DNA of 49,229 bases from an uncultured bacterium (GCA_903826575.1 CAIKEU010000098.1:1-49229); one strand, 5' to 3'; numbered from the stretch's first letter, positions 38,037 through 45,858 are shown. Notes: generated from the sequence alone by a model not told the origin. Numbers and translations: made by a program.

Positions 38037-38246
38037 CTAGGGGTGCGGGAAGATCGTTTCAATTCGTGGGCCTTGCGTTAACCAAAAGACCTTGTAGGGG
38101 AAGTGCCCCTGAACGGCGAGCCGTAACATGACGCCGTCGTTCGTGGTGATTGCCGATGAACGCATGCGGGCGTGATTTGGTAGACGAAAGATGAGGTCGC
38201 ACGTGTCGAGGATCGCGTTGTAAAGAGCAGGATCTGGCCCGGCTAC
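38037..38246 (-). pseudogene. Broken ORF downstream of vapC
   Basis: Right after the vapC stop, in another frame, 69 codons read as convincing protein: GPDPALYNAILDTC, then FRLPNHARM, SSAITTNDGVMLRLAVQGH and PYKVFWLTQGPRIETIFPHP before a TAG. There is no ATG, GTG or TTG near its beginning and a TAG lies immediately upstream in frame, so the 5' end is missing. It looks like the remnant of a small accessory protein of unrecognised family. Translation from an unusual codon or re-initiation after vapC is a less likely alternative. The rest of the gap between here and 37965 shows nothing. Confidence 0.5.
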
Positions 38247-38659
38247 CTAAACGAGAGAACCTTGACGCGCAGATCCAACGTTTCCCAGTAGAGATCGCCA
38301 CCCGTAATTGGCAAGTCGAGCCGCTCTGCCACAGCGATGCACAGTCCATCACCCAACGACAGCGAACCCGCGGGACTCGAAGCCGATTTACTCGCGGCGA
38401 TCAATTCAGACGCCCGAATCGCGTCTTGAGTGAACACTGGCTCGACTTGCGCACCCATCGTCATGAAGGCGCCAGCCAACTCAGACGCCGCAAGCCCATG
38501 CCCACGTAGCCGAGCGATGTAAAGCACCTCCGCTAGACCTGAGGATGGAACCACGGCAACGGGAAGCAGTTTGTCGACCAGTGCCTTCGCCGGCCGTCCC
38601 AGAATCCATTCGAGAGCGGCCGACGCGTCCAGGACGATCCGCCGCTCGAGGCCATTCAC
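38243..38659 (-). CDS. vapC: VapC-type PIN-domain toxin
   Basis: A 138-residue PIN-domain ribonuclease. The four acidic residues that hold the metal ions are in place: D11 (VLDASAALEW), E44 (SSGLAEVLY), D104 (SLGDGLCIA) and D122 (ITGGDLYWE). VapC toxins cleave tRNA or rRNA sites when freed from VapB. Its GTG start overlaps the antitoxin stop (GTGA), the normal order for vapBC operons. Confidence 0.9.
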   Translation of the reverse strand: MNGLERRIVLDASAALEWILGRPAKALVDKLLPVAVVPSSGLAEVLYIARLRGHGLAASELAGAFMTMGAQVEPVFTQDAIRASELIAASKSASSPAGSLSLGDGLCIAVAERLDLPITGGDLYWETLDLRVKVLSFR

Positions 38660-38979
38660 AGCCCAAGTTCGGCGAGTAGCCGCTCGCCAGCAGCCTCGTC
38701 GAATGGAGTCGCCACTCTGCGCGCGATGGCCTCAAGCGCGATTTCACCATCCGCCGACCGAGCGGCGGCTACGTCCGCAACCGAATCGCCTTCGACGCCT
38801 GGTGCGGCATCCCACACCCGAGCACGCACAGATGCAGGCGTCTCAAGTATGAGACGACCCAACTCGTCGACATGACCGACAAGATCACTTCCTATGGTGA
38901 TCCCGGCCGCATCCCGAAGTGCAGCCGGCAGCACAATCCGATTCTTCGGACCAACGCGCAGTGTCACGAGATCTCCCAT
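38656..38979 (-). CDS. vapB: VapB-type antitoxin with AbrB/MazE-like domain
   Basis: A 107-residue protein. Residues 5-45 are a SpoVT-AbrB/MazE swapped-hairpin DNA-binding domain (TLRVGPKNRIVLPAALRDAAGI, then VGHVDELGRLILE). The helical C-terminus (VAAARSADGEIALEAIARR, PFDEAAGERLLAELGL) would wrap around VapC. TACAAT lies seven bases before the ATG, so the transcript is probably leaderless, and an inverted repeat covers this promoter. Confidence 0.88.
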   Translation of the reverse strand: MGDLVTLRVGPKNRIVLPAALRDAAGITIGSDLVGHVDELGRLILETPASVRARVWDAAPGVEGDSVADVAAARSADGEIALEAIARRVATPFDEAAGERLLAELGL

Positions 38980-39006
38980 GTGTCACATTGTAGGTCGGAG
39001 TGACAC
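38980..39006 (-). promoter_or_regulatory. Inverted-repeat operator and promoter of vapBC
   Basis: Plus-strand arms GTGTCAC (38980-38986) and GTGACAC (39000-39006) are perfectly inverted with 13 bases between them. They bracket the minus-10 element TACAAT read on the minus strand. The near arm touches the start codon. A third GTGTCAC occurs at 38961-38967 inside vapB. The AbrB-like antitoxin is the obvious ligand. Confidence 0.75.
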
Positions 39007-39075
39007 GTGATGGCCACACCCGATCGCCTTTGCAGGTGGGGAGATGGTTCCAGCCCTGCGCGCCCGAAGAATTAG

Positions 39076-39402
39076 TTATCCACCGGAGGCGCACGTGACG
39101 CAGCGGATCGCCCAGGGATGGATTTCGAGGCGTCCCTCGGGGATTGGGCCGCCGCAGGTGTCGCACTGCCCGTACGTGCCCTCATCGAGCTTTGTGAGCG
39201 CGCGATCAACTTCGCCGAGTTGGACGAGGATCTGTTCGTGGGCGGCGACATTCGTGAGCCGTTCGACGGCCATCGCGGTGCCGTCACCGACGCGTTTGCC
39301 GAACGAAATCCCACCGGTGTCGACCGGTGCGGCGGTAAGGCCGTCGGCCCGCGCGACGAGGTCGGCGCGCTTGGCCAGAAGTTCACGTCGAGCATCCGTC
39401 AT
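39076..39402 (-). CDS. DksA/TraR-type zinc-finger protein
   Basis: A 108-residue protein with a helical N-terminal half (RRELLAKRADLVARADGL, EQILVQLGEVDRALTKLDEG) and a C-terminal C4 zinc finger C80-x-x-C83 ... C101-x-x-C104, with YGQCDTCGGPIPEGRLEIHPWA between. It belongs to the DksA/TraR family that binds the secondary channel of RNA polymerase; the coiled-coil tip acidic pair is not clear, so the precise effect on transcription is uncertain. GGGAGGG precedes the ATG at 39402. It stands alone, divergent from the secreted protein gene. Confidence 0.88.
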   Translation of the reverse strand: MTDARRELLAKRADLVARADGLTAAPVDTGGISFGKRVGDGTAMAVERLTNVAAHEQILVQLGEVDRALTKLDEGTYGQCDTCGGPIPEGRLEIHPWAIRCVTCASGG

Positions 39403-39578
39403 GCGCCCTCCCCTGATCTTTCGTTGAGTCACCGTTCACTGATTGTTTCAGCCCTTGATGATGCCCGATGCGGTTACTTCACGCCCAGTGTTCGATGTTG
39501 TGCGCCGAACGGGTGAGATAGCAGACAGTTTCGCCCTCACCCATTCAGTAGTAGGCGCAACCCTCCGACGTTCTAAGT

Positions 39579-40280
39579 ATGAGCGCGACATGGATTCGAG
39601 TAGCGGCAGCGACGGTTGGCACACTGGCGATCGTCGCAAGCGCACCAATGATCGCATCGGCTACTGAGGGCCGGCCGAAAACGTCAGACGACCGTTCGTC
39701 TGTATCGCTCCCGACGACGGGTGCAGATAAGTCGTCGACGAGCAGCGATGCTGGCAACAGTTCGTCCAAGGACGGCAACGGCACTCGTACGTCGAAATCC
39801 GATGACCATGGCACGTCGGCTGGTTCGCACGGAGATGACTCTGGACATGGCGCATCCGGCGAGGATGGCCAGCAAAATGGCGGCGGGAATGCCGGGGGCG
39901 GTAATGCGGGTGGTGGCAATGCCGGTGGAGGTCAGGCTTTAACAGCCAAGGCGACGATTTCCGTTGGTGTGCCTGCGATTGCGTTCACCAAGGACATCGT
40001 GAGTGCGGGTGGCCAGCTGCGCGCACCGGTGCTCATTAACGCCGCTGAGCGTGCCGGTACTGCAACGCTGTTCCGCGACGGAATTGCGACGTCATGCTCG
40101 GTGCCGGCCCAGCCTGGCGTAGTGGCGTGGTTGCAATGTTCACTGAACAACTCGTCAGGCCGCGACGACGCTGGATCTCAGTCGAAGTCGAATCCCAAGA
40201 GCGCCACAACCCACACGTACACGGTGGTTGTGAAGACGACGAATGGTCTGACCGCGACCCACGCAGTCACTCTCGCGTAG
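39579..40280 (+). CDS. Secreted Ser/Gly-rich protein
   Basis: A 233-residue exported protein. Residues 1-28 are a signal peptide (TVGTLAIVASAPMIASA). Residues 30-115 are a disordered Ser/Asp/Gly/His linker that ends in three tandem NAGGG repeats. The last 110 residues form a beta-rich domain (KATISVGVPAIAFTKDIVSAGG and on) with a likely disulfide between the Cys of TSCSVPAQ and the Cys of WLQCSLNN. The final strand HTYTVVVKTTNGLTATHAVTLA resembles an Ig-like fold. There is no membrane anchor. The family is not recognised. Confidence 0.7.
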   Translation: MSATWIRVAAATVGTLAIVASAPMIASATEGRPKTSDDRSSVSLPTTGADKSSTSSDAGNSSSKDGNGTRTSKSDDHGTSAGSHGDDSGHGASGEDGQQNGGGNAGGGNAGGGNAGGGQALTAKATISVGVPAIAFTKDIVSAGGQLRAPVLINAAERAGTATLFRDGIATSCSVPAQPGVVAWLQCSLNNSSGRDDAGSQSKSNPKSATTHTYTVVVKTTNGLTATHAVTLA

Positions 40281-40480
40281 GCTCGCCAACTAACTCCGCC
40301 GTCAAAGTCCGCCGCGGCAATAGCTGGGGAAAATCGCGCCAACTTACGGCAGAACAACCCTATGATGCGCTATCGCTCAACAGAACGAGCGATTCCGAGA
40401 CTGCCTGATGTGCTCCGCTCTGCCCCGGCTCTTTCCATAAGGATGGCCACCGGCGTGGACACTGGTTGGCATCAGCGCAG

Positions 40481-40518
40481 TTTCGTAAACTATCCTATTT
40501 GCAGGATGTTTTACGAAA
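40481..40518 (+). promoter_or_regulatory. Palindromic operator of the HTH/nucleotidyltransferase operon
   Basis: Arms TTTCGTAAACTATCC and GGATGTTTTACGAAA form a 38-base dyad with 13 of 15 positions complementary. It covers a likely minus-10 (TATCCT at 40491) with TTGGCA 19 bases upstream, and ends 14 bases before the gene start. The AT-rich dyad contrasts with its surroundings. Confidence 0.8.
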
Positions 40519-40531
40519 TGGGAGGTGCGTT

Positions 40532-41239
40532 GTGGAGTTATCTGTTTCGGAGGCTGCTGACCGCCTCCAGTTAGATCAGAGCCGCATTCGCCAGTTGGTG
40601 AACGCGGGCGACCTACCCGCTCGGAGGGCTGGCAAGGCTTGGCTCGTCGACGGCGACGCGGTCGCGTTGATGTCTCGGCGTGCGCGCCCGCACGGGCGTC
40701 CGCTGTCCGAACCACGCGCATGGGCGCTGCTCGATCTGCTGGCAGGAGGGGATGCGCCCTGGCTCGCCCCACCGGCGCGAAGCCAGGTCCGCTCGGTTGT
40801 GCGACGCATGGAGTCCCTTGGAGCAGATGAGTGGCGCGCCGCTCTTCGCAACCGAGGGCAGAAAGTTCCGGTAGGTGGACATCCGGCCGCGGTTCGTCGC
40901 CTCGTGCAGTCTCACGAGGCGGTACTCGCTGGCCCCGGCCAAGCGTCTGCCCACGGCGTCGATCTGGTGGCACTCAATGCCCGGCCGGAGGTTTACCTCG
41001 ACGCGAAAGGTTGGGCGCACCTCTCACAGTCGCACCACCTAGATGATGAGGCGTGGTCGACTGCGTCTGCAGTGGTCCGGCTGGTCCATCATGACGGCAT
41101 CATTGCGCGGCTGCGGGCTAACGAGCGTCTCCTTGCCCTTGCTATTGCCACTGACTGCCTCGATGACGCGAACCCTCGAGCGAACCACGCAGGTATGGAA
41201 CTCATAGGTGAAGCAGCCGATCGAGCATTAGGGATGTAA
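40532..41239 (+). CDS. Excisionase-like HTH protein, probable antitoxin
   Basis: A 235-residue protein. Residues 1-50 are a MerR/excisionase-type winged HTH (SVSEAADRLQLDQSRIRQLV, then GDLPARRAGKAWLVDGDAVAL). The rest is helical and probably binds the partner: RAWALLDLLAGG, RSQVRSVVRRMESLGADEWRAALRNRG, and a C-terminal half with VVRLVHHDGIIARLRANERLL. GGAGG six bases before GTG 40532 sets the start. A large dyad sits over its promoter, and the next gene, two bases downstream, encodes a nucleotidyltransferase-fold protein. This is the order of a type IV or type II-like TA operon. Confidence 0.78.
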   Translation: MELSVSEAADRLQLDQSRIRQLVNAGDLPARRAGKAWLVDGDAVALMSRRARPHGRPLSEPRAWALLDLLAGGDAPWLAPPARSQVRSVVRRMESLGADEWRAALRNRGQKVPVGGHPAAVRRLVQSHEAVLAGPGQASAHGVDLVALNARPEVYLDAKGWAHLSQSHHLDDEAWSTASAVVRLVHHDGIIARLRANERLLALAIATDCLDDANPRANHAGMELIGEAADRALGM

Positions 41240-41241
41240 AC

Positions 41242-41994
41242 GTGACGGCGGTCATCAATCTGCCCGTATTGGGCTCGCCGACGGACCAACTTTGGGAAGT
41301 ACTACTCAACCTGTCCACCAAGACCAAGTTCGTTCCCTGGATGCTCATCGGTGGACAGATGATGCTTATTCACACGCTGGAACATGGCCGCGAGCCGTTG
41401 CAGGTCAGCCAAGACGGAGACGCCATCGCCGATATCCGCGCTCGCCCCGACGCTTTGTTGGCCCTCGTTCGGATCTTAGAAAGCGAGGACTTCGAGTCCG
41501 ACGGTATGAGCCCTGATGGACGGGCTCACCGCTACAGGCACATGACATTTGACCCACCGGTTTTGGTCGATGTACTCGCTCCAGACAACGTCGGGCCGCG
41601 CGCCAACCTGACGACGACACCACCGGGAAGGACAGTCGAGGTCCCTGGTGGCACCCAAGCCCTACACCGGATTGAGGAAGTCGAGGTGGTCTTGGCCAAC
41701 GGTCGTAGTGGACTTGTTCCACGGCCCGATCTTCTCGGAGCCATCATCATCAAGGCTGCTGCCACATCGCTGGCTGAACGTCAGGATCGACACTTCAATG
41801 ACCTTGCGCTGCTGTGCTCTCTCGTTGATGAGCCGTTTGAGATGCGTGAGCAGATGGGAACCAGCGACAAACGGTGGCTCCGACGGGCCGGAGAGCTAGC
41901 ACAGGAAGACCATTACTCGTGGGCATTCATAGACCCCGCGTATCGAGCCGACGGACTGTCGGCGTTGAAGATCCTTCTTGCATCGGAAAACTGA
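41242..41994 (+). CDS. Nucleotidyltransferase-fold protein, probable toxin
   Basis: A 250-residue protein with WMLIGGQMMLIHTLEHGR (G37-G38), then VSQDGDAIADI with D58 and D60 as the acidic pair, and further FDPPVLVDVLAPDNVG as a third acidic strand. The C-terminal half has LLGAIIIKAAATSLAERQDRHFNDLALLCSLV (about residues 164-195), equivalent to the KxxAxxxRxxxHxxDLALL block of AbiEii-like proteins. It is immediately downstream of the HTH gene and shares its promoter. Toxic nucleotide transfer to RNA is the family precedent; the substrate here is unknown. The 74 bases after its stop hold no clear terminator. Confidence 0.75.
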   Translation: MTAVINLPVLGSPTDQLWEVLLNLSTKTKFVPWMLIGGQMMLIHTLEHGREPLQVSQDGDAIADIRARPDALLALVRILESEDFESDGMSPDGRAHRYRHMTFDPPVLVDVLAPDNVGPRANLTTTPPGRTVEVPGGTQALHRIEEVEVVLANGRSGLVPRPDLLGAIIIKAAATSLAERQDRHFNDLALLCSLVDEPFEMREQMGTSDKRWLRRAGELAQEDHYSWAFIDPAYRADGLSALKILLASEN

Positions 41995-42068
41995 CTCCAG
42001 AGCCACGTGCCCGACACAAAAAATCTTGGACCCTGCCAGTTAATGGAGGTGACTGAGGCCGCAAACCG

Positions 42069-42878
42069 TTACGGCTGGTTCGTAATGATCTGTGGCTGAG
42101 TGGGCGCTGTGCTGACGGGCACCTGAGCGCTTCGCCAACCAAGGTAGCCGCACACGGCGATCGCCGCGATGAGCGGATACAGCCACCAGGCTTTGAAGAT
42201 TGAGTTGCGCTTCTTCGACGCCTTCGCCTGCTCTTCTTCACGCTTACGCTGCTCAGTGCGGCTCAATGCCGCAGGGGCACCAGCCACCACGGCGGCCGGG
42301 GCGTACGACACGGGCGCGACGTAGGCAGGTTGTTCAGACTGGGCGTACTGCACGGGCTCGGCGTACTGCACCGCAGGCGCGTACTGCAGAGCCGGCGCTG
42401 CATATGGATCAACGGGCTGCTGCGCGTAGTGGACGGGCTCCACGTACGGGACGGGCTGCGCGTACTGAACAGGCTCTGGGTGATGCACTGGCGGCGCATA
42501 CTGCGGGGCCGGCTGTGCGTACTGCGACGGTTGCTCATACTGAACTGGCTGCACCGGTTGTTGCGCTTCGTATGGGGGCTGCGTGTACGTGTCGGCGGTG
42601 GCGTAATAGGTCTGCGTCACGGTGGGCACGACGTAGTTGTGGGCAACCTCGTAAGCCGGCGCAGTATAGGTTTGCGACGCTGGCTCAGGCTCAGCAGCAG
42701 GGACAACGGGGGCGACGGGAACAGCAGGAGCCACGGGCGCTGGTGGAGCAACATCAGCCACCGGCTGGGCGTGTGCTGGAACGTAGCCGGGCGCGGTTTG
42801 GTACGGGTATCCCGGGATTTCAGGCATCTGCGGCTGCTGCGTCATGGCGTGTGGGTCCATCCATTCGGTGGTGCTCAC
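42069..42878 (-). CDS. Pro/Gln/Tyr-repeat single-pass membrane protein
   Basis: A 269-residue protein of low complexity. Residues 20-100 are rich in Pro, Ala and Val. Residues 100-195 contain many copies of a degenerate YAQP or PVQYAQ unit. A charged stretch follows (SRTEQRKREEEQAKASKKRN), then one transmembrane helix at about 232-250 (WWLYPLIAAIAVCGYLGW) and a short outside tail. The basic segment before the helix puts the repeat region in the cytoplasm. The layout is like other actinobacterial P/Q/Y-rich membrane proteins that may condense or scaffold other proteins; no function is known. Start GTG 42878. It lies 55 bases downstream of the LPxTG gene on the same strand. Confidence 0.72.
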   Translation of the reverse strand: MSTTEWMDPHAMTQQPQMPEIPGYPYQTAPGYVPAHAQPVADVAPPAPVAPAVPVAPVVPAAEPEPASQTYTAPAYEVAHNYVVPTVTQTYYATADTYTQPPYEAQQPVQPVQYEQPSQYAQPAPQYAPPVHHPEPVQYAQPVPYVEPVHYAQQPVDPYAAPALQYAPAVQYAEPVQYAQSEQPAYVAPVSYAPAAVVAGAPAALSRTEQRKREEEQAKASKKRNSIFKAWWLYPLIAAIAVCGYLGWRSAQVPVSTAPTQPQIITNQP

Positions 42879-42933
42879 AGTCTAACTCCATAACGAGCGT
42901 CGACGTCACACCGAAGGAAATGCCCCAGGAACA

Positions 42934-44052
42934 TTAGCTTGAAGCGTGTCGACCGAAGTACTCGCGACGACGACCCGCAATGAGCGCCCCCACGCCGAAA
43001 CCGAACGACAGGGTTGCGCCGAGGATCAGATCGATGGGGTCGCCACCCGTGTGTGGCAACTTCGTGCCACCGCCACCCGTTGATGGGATGGTGCCGCCAC
43101 CGTTATCGCCGCCACCGGAGTTGCCGCCTGAACCCGATCCGCCGGTGCCGCCCGTGCCGCCGCCTTCGCCGCCGCCGGTTCCTGATCCGCCACTGGTGTC
43201 GCTAGGAATCGTCGTGGTGATGTTGCCTCTGCTGTTGCCAGGAACGGGCGCGGGCTGCGAGATCGGGTTGTAGACGTAAAAGACGAATGAGGCGTTGTAC
43301 TTTCCGCCTTGGGCCGACATCACATACACGCTCGATGGAAGCGTCTTCGACAGAACGACGACAGTGTTCCCGTTGCCGTCCTTGTTCGTTACGAGTGCCG
43401 CGTTGAGGTTGATGTTTCCAACCGTGAAAGTAACCAGCGTGTTCGCCGGGAAGTTAGACACGATCAGGCGAATGGGCTCGCCAACCTTGATCGGGGATCC
43501 CTGCGCGACGGCTTGGCCCTCTTTATTGCCGATCGCGAGAGTGGGTGTGCCGTGAACCTTGATGGGAACGACCGTCGACGAGGCACCGGCGAAATTGAGA
43601 CCCTGAGTCGGCTGAAAGGTCGCGGTGAGATTTGCCGAGCCAGCCGAGCGAGAGTTGCTCTCAACAACGGCCTGCCCGCCAACAACATTCGCCTGAGCGA
43701 AAACTTGGCCGTCGGCCAAGAAGTTTACGATGCCCTGCGCATCAGCGGGACTGACTACTGCCCGGAATGTGGCGGGCGTGTACGTCTGAAGATCTGTACC
43801 CGGCTCGACGCTGAGGGCAATCTGCGTGGGAACGATCACGTTCTGCACTCCAGCAGCAGACGAGGGACCAGAGGTTGGCGAGGCACTCGCACTCGGGCTT
43901 GCCGACGGAGACTGAGACGGGCTTGCCGAAACCTTGGGAGTCGGTGTGGGGCTTGCACTTGCAGCGGACGCGGATGCTAGCGGCGCGAGCGACATTGCAA
44001 GGCACACGAGAGCAACAGCAACCGCTGAATGTGCAGTCCGCGCCTTCTTCAC
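42934..44052 (-). CDS. LPxTG-anchored cell-surface protein with Ig-like domain
   Basis: A 372-residue surface protein. Residues 1-30 are a signal peptide, followed by a Ser/Pro spacer with SPSASPSASASP repeats. An Ig-like (Big_3_5-type) domain lies at about 75-170 (FRAVVSPADAQGIVNFLADG, ANLTATFQPTQGLNFAG). A second beta domain (PIKVGEPIRLIVSNFPANTL) is followed by a Gly/Ser/Thr linker. The C-terminus is a complete sortase signal: L332-P-H-T-G336, a hydrophobic helix and an RRR tail. A sortase would cut after Thr and link it to peptidoglycan. GGAGGG stands before the GTG start. It is the last but one gene of the minus-strand surface locus, behind its own intergenic region. Confidence 0.9.
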   Translation of the reverse strand: MKKARTAHSAVAVALVCLAMSLAPLASASAASASPTPTPKVSASPSQSPSASPSASASPTSGPSSAAGVQNVIVPTQIALSVEPGTDLQTYTPATFRAVVSPADAQGIVNFLADGQVFAQANVVGGQAVVESNSRSAGSANLTATFQPTQGLNFAGASSTVVPIKVHGTPTLAIGNKEGQAVAQGSPIKVGEPIRLIVSNFPANTLVTFTVGNINLNAALVTNKDGNGNTVVVLSKTLPSSVYVMSAQGGKYNASFVFYVYNPISQPAPVPGNSRGNITTTIPSDTSGGSGTGGGEGGGTGGTGGSGSGGNSGGGDNGGGTIPSTGGGGTKLPHTGGDPIDLILGATLSFGFGVGALIAGRRREYFGRHASS

Positions 44053-44153
44053 GTGCCCTCCTCACTCAACGACAAGACAAACGCCACTTTTACCGACGCT
44101 CGATTCTTACTGTCTACGGTTCACTTTTAGAGCCGAATGGGTGACCGGAAAGG

Positions 44154-44226
44154 GTTACTTAGGTGAACGAAACGTGACGCTACGGTGAGTAACCACCGAC
44201 TTGCTCTGCGCAATTCGTTCACCTAA
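44154..44226. repeat. Nested inverted repeats upstream of the LPxTG gene
   Basis: TTAGGTGAACGAA (44159-44171) is matched by its perfect complement TTCGTTCACCTAA (44214-44226). Overlapping the left arm, GGTTACT (44154-44160) is matched by AGTAACC (44188-44194). The block lies about 100 bases upstream of the LPxTG gene start, between it and the terminator of the preceding gene. Confidence 0.7.
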
Positions 44227-44249
44227 TTGGAGCAATTTCTTGTGGGACA

Positions 44250-44287
44250 GCGAAGGGCCGCACACCCTTCCGTGTGCGGCCCTTCGC
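44250..44287 (-). terminator. Strong terminator hairpin
   Basis: A perfect 16-base stem, GCGAAGGGCCGCACAC and its complement, with a six-base loop. It lies 45 bases beyond the stop of the secreted Ig-like protein on the minus strand and closes that transcript before the LPxTG gene. No T run is seen. Confidence 0.82.
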
Positions 44288-44331
44288 TTGCTTAGGTGCT
44301 AGCTACGTACGTCTAACGTGCAGACAAGCGA

Positions 44332-45795
44332 CTAGCTGATCTTCTTACCGAGCGAGACAACAGCCTTGTTGTTGTAGCCGGCACGCGTCGCGCTAACAGT
44401 TACGGTAAGCGACTTACGCTTGTCCGCTGATGTCGTCCTATACGAGTTCTTCGTCGCACCCTTGATGACAACGCCGTTGCGCTTCCACTGATAGGTGTAC
44501 TTCGTTCCCGCCGGACTCCAAGTTCCATCGGTGACCTTCAGCAACTTTCCGACCTTAAGGACGCCTGAGATCACTGGCAACTTCGTGTTCTTAAAGTTCG
44601 CCTTGGCAATCAAGCCAGCCGGTGAATCGTCATACCCAGTGCCACCCGTGTTCGTGGCCGTCACCTTACAGAAGACGGGAAGACCGACCATGGAAGCCGT
44701 CAGCAGCAACTTATTCGTGGTCTTGCCTGCGATCTGGCGACCGTTGAGCCACCAAGAGTAGGCAAAGGGAGGCGTGGGGTTATTCGACCAAGTTCCGTTG
44801 ACGCACGTCAGGGTCTGATCGACAACGTGTGCACCAGTGGTGGTGACGCTCGTCTGTGAAGTCGGCGGAAGAACCGGCGTTACGACGCTGTAGATCAGGT
44901 CCGTCGACGGTGCTGACGCACCGTAGCCGGGAGCAGTAGGCGTGAAAACGGCTGTGAAGTCGTGATCGCCAGTTGTCGGCGCGAATGAGGCCGTGGTTGC
45001 GACGCCAGTTGTTCCATCAACGGGGATCGCAGTTCCCTGTGGAATTGGTACGCCGTAGTCGAAGAACGTCATCGTGCCAGCAACAACCGGGGTGGCGGTT
45101 GAACTGAGCGTGATTGCAGTTCCGGCCGTCTGGGGGCTCGCCAAGGACGGCATAGGCGCCGAGGCTGTCGTACCTAGCGACGATACGACCGGGTAAACCT
45201 GCTGCCATGTGCCGGGGTTCTGAGCATCCGCGCCGAGCTCAAATGCGATTTCCATCGTCGACCAAGTCGTCGCGTTGGGGGTTTTCGTATCCTTCACACG
45301 AAGTTGAGCGTAACCGTCATAGCCAGCGGTGTGATCCAAGACCGCCACGGAGAGGAACGAGTAAATGTTGCCATCGGTGGTTCCGTTTAGCGTGACCGTG
45401 GGGCCGGTGGCACTCGTGACCACTGAAGGTGCGCCGGGGGTCGCAACCGGGAAGACTGTCGACCCAGAGACAGTCTGCGAAGCCCACAAAGTTGAGACCT
45501 TTGTGTGATCGGGAGCGGCGATCGAAAGGATGGCCTTGATAGCTCCAACGCGGGGAGTTGTCGACGTCGCCGCGTAGATCGCACCTCCAAGGTCCTTAAG
45601 CGATCCCGACGTGACGGGCGTCCCCGAAGCGTCGTACAACGTGATCGAGCCGTTTGAGGCCGGATCAATGGCAGTGTCGCCAACATAAGCGGGTGGGCTC
45701 GTGCTTACGTAAGCAGCACTCGCTGGGTTGACACTGATGAGACTTGCTACCGCGGCACCAACTGCACCGAGGGCTACTAGGCGTGAAACTCGCAC
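44332..45795 (-). CDS. Secreted multi-domain Ig-like surface protein
   Basis: A 487-residue exported protein. Residues 1-27 are a signal peptide. Residues 45-200 are a domain shared with the next protein upstream: GSITLYDASGTPVTSGSLKDL (about 49-69), a middle with STLWASQTVSGS, then YAQLRVKDT and a W-rich end. An Ig-like domain follows (TAGTAITLSSTATPVVAGTM, TGDHDFTAVFTP). Two C-terminal repeats of about 75 residues (VNGTWSNNPTPPFAYSWWLNG and TDGTWSPAGTKYTYQWKRNG) each end in a VTATN/VTVSA strand. There is no anchor sequence, so it is probably held by other wall components or released. GGAAGGGGAAG precedes the GTG start. Confidence 0.82.
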   Translation of the reverse strand: MRVSRLVALGAVGAAVASLISVNPASAAYVSTSPPAYVGDTAIDPASNGSITLYDASGTPVTSGSLKDLGGAIYAATSTTPRVGAIKAILSIAAPDHTKVSTLWASQTVSGSTVFPVATPGAPSVVTSATGPTVTLNGTTDGNIYSFLSVAVLDHTAGYDGYAQLRVKDTKTPNATTWSTMEIAFELGADAQNPGTWQQVYPVVSSLGTTASAPMPSLASPQTAGTAITLSSTATPVVAGTMTFFDYGVPIPQGTAIPVDGTTGVATTASFAPTTGDHDFTAVFTPTAPGYGASAPSTDLIYSVVTPVLPPTSQTSVTTTGAHVVDQTLTCVNGTWSNNPTPPFAYSWWLNGRQIAGKTTNKLLLTASMVGLPVFCKVTATNTGGTGYDDSPAGLIAKANFKNTKLPVISGVLKVGKLLKVTDGTWSPAGTKYTYQWKRNGVVIKGATKNSYRTTSADKRKSLTVTVSATRAGYNNKAVVSLGKKIS

Positions 45796-45858
45796 GCGAC
45801 TTCCCCTTCCCGTTCATTCCCCCCGCGGCCTTTTGGCACGCGAGCCGTGCTCGAAAAA

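Noticed and set aside
39609-39760. An LPTTG motif in the secreted protein at 39579-40280
   Set aside because: The motif is at residues 44-48, near the N-terminus, and no hydrophobic helix or basic tail follows, so it cannot be a sorting signal.
42421-42560. Regular short repeats that could suggest a CRISPR array
   Set aside because: The period is a few codons and the repeats are degenerate coding repeats of the YAQP protein; there are no spacers of constant length.
42200-42937. Long Arg/Ala-rich and Arg/Val/Leu-rich ORFs on the plus strand
   Set aside because: Both are frame shadows of the P/Q/Y repeat gene; their composition follows from its repeats.
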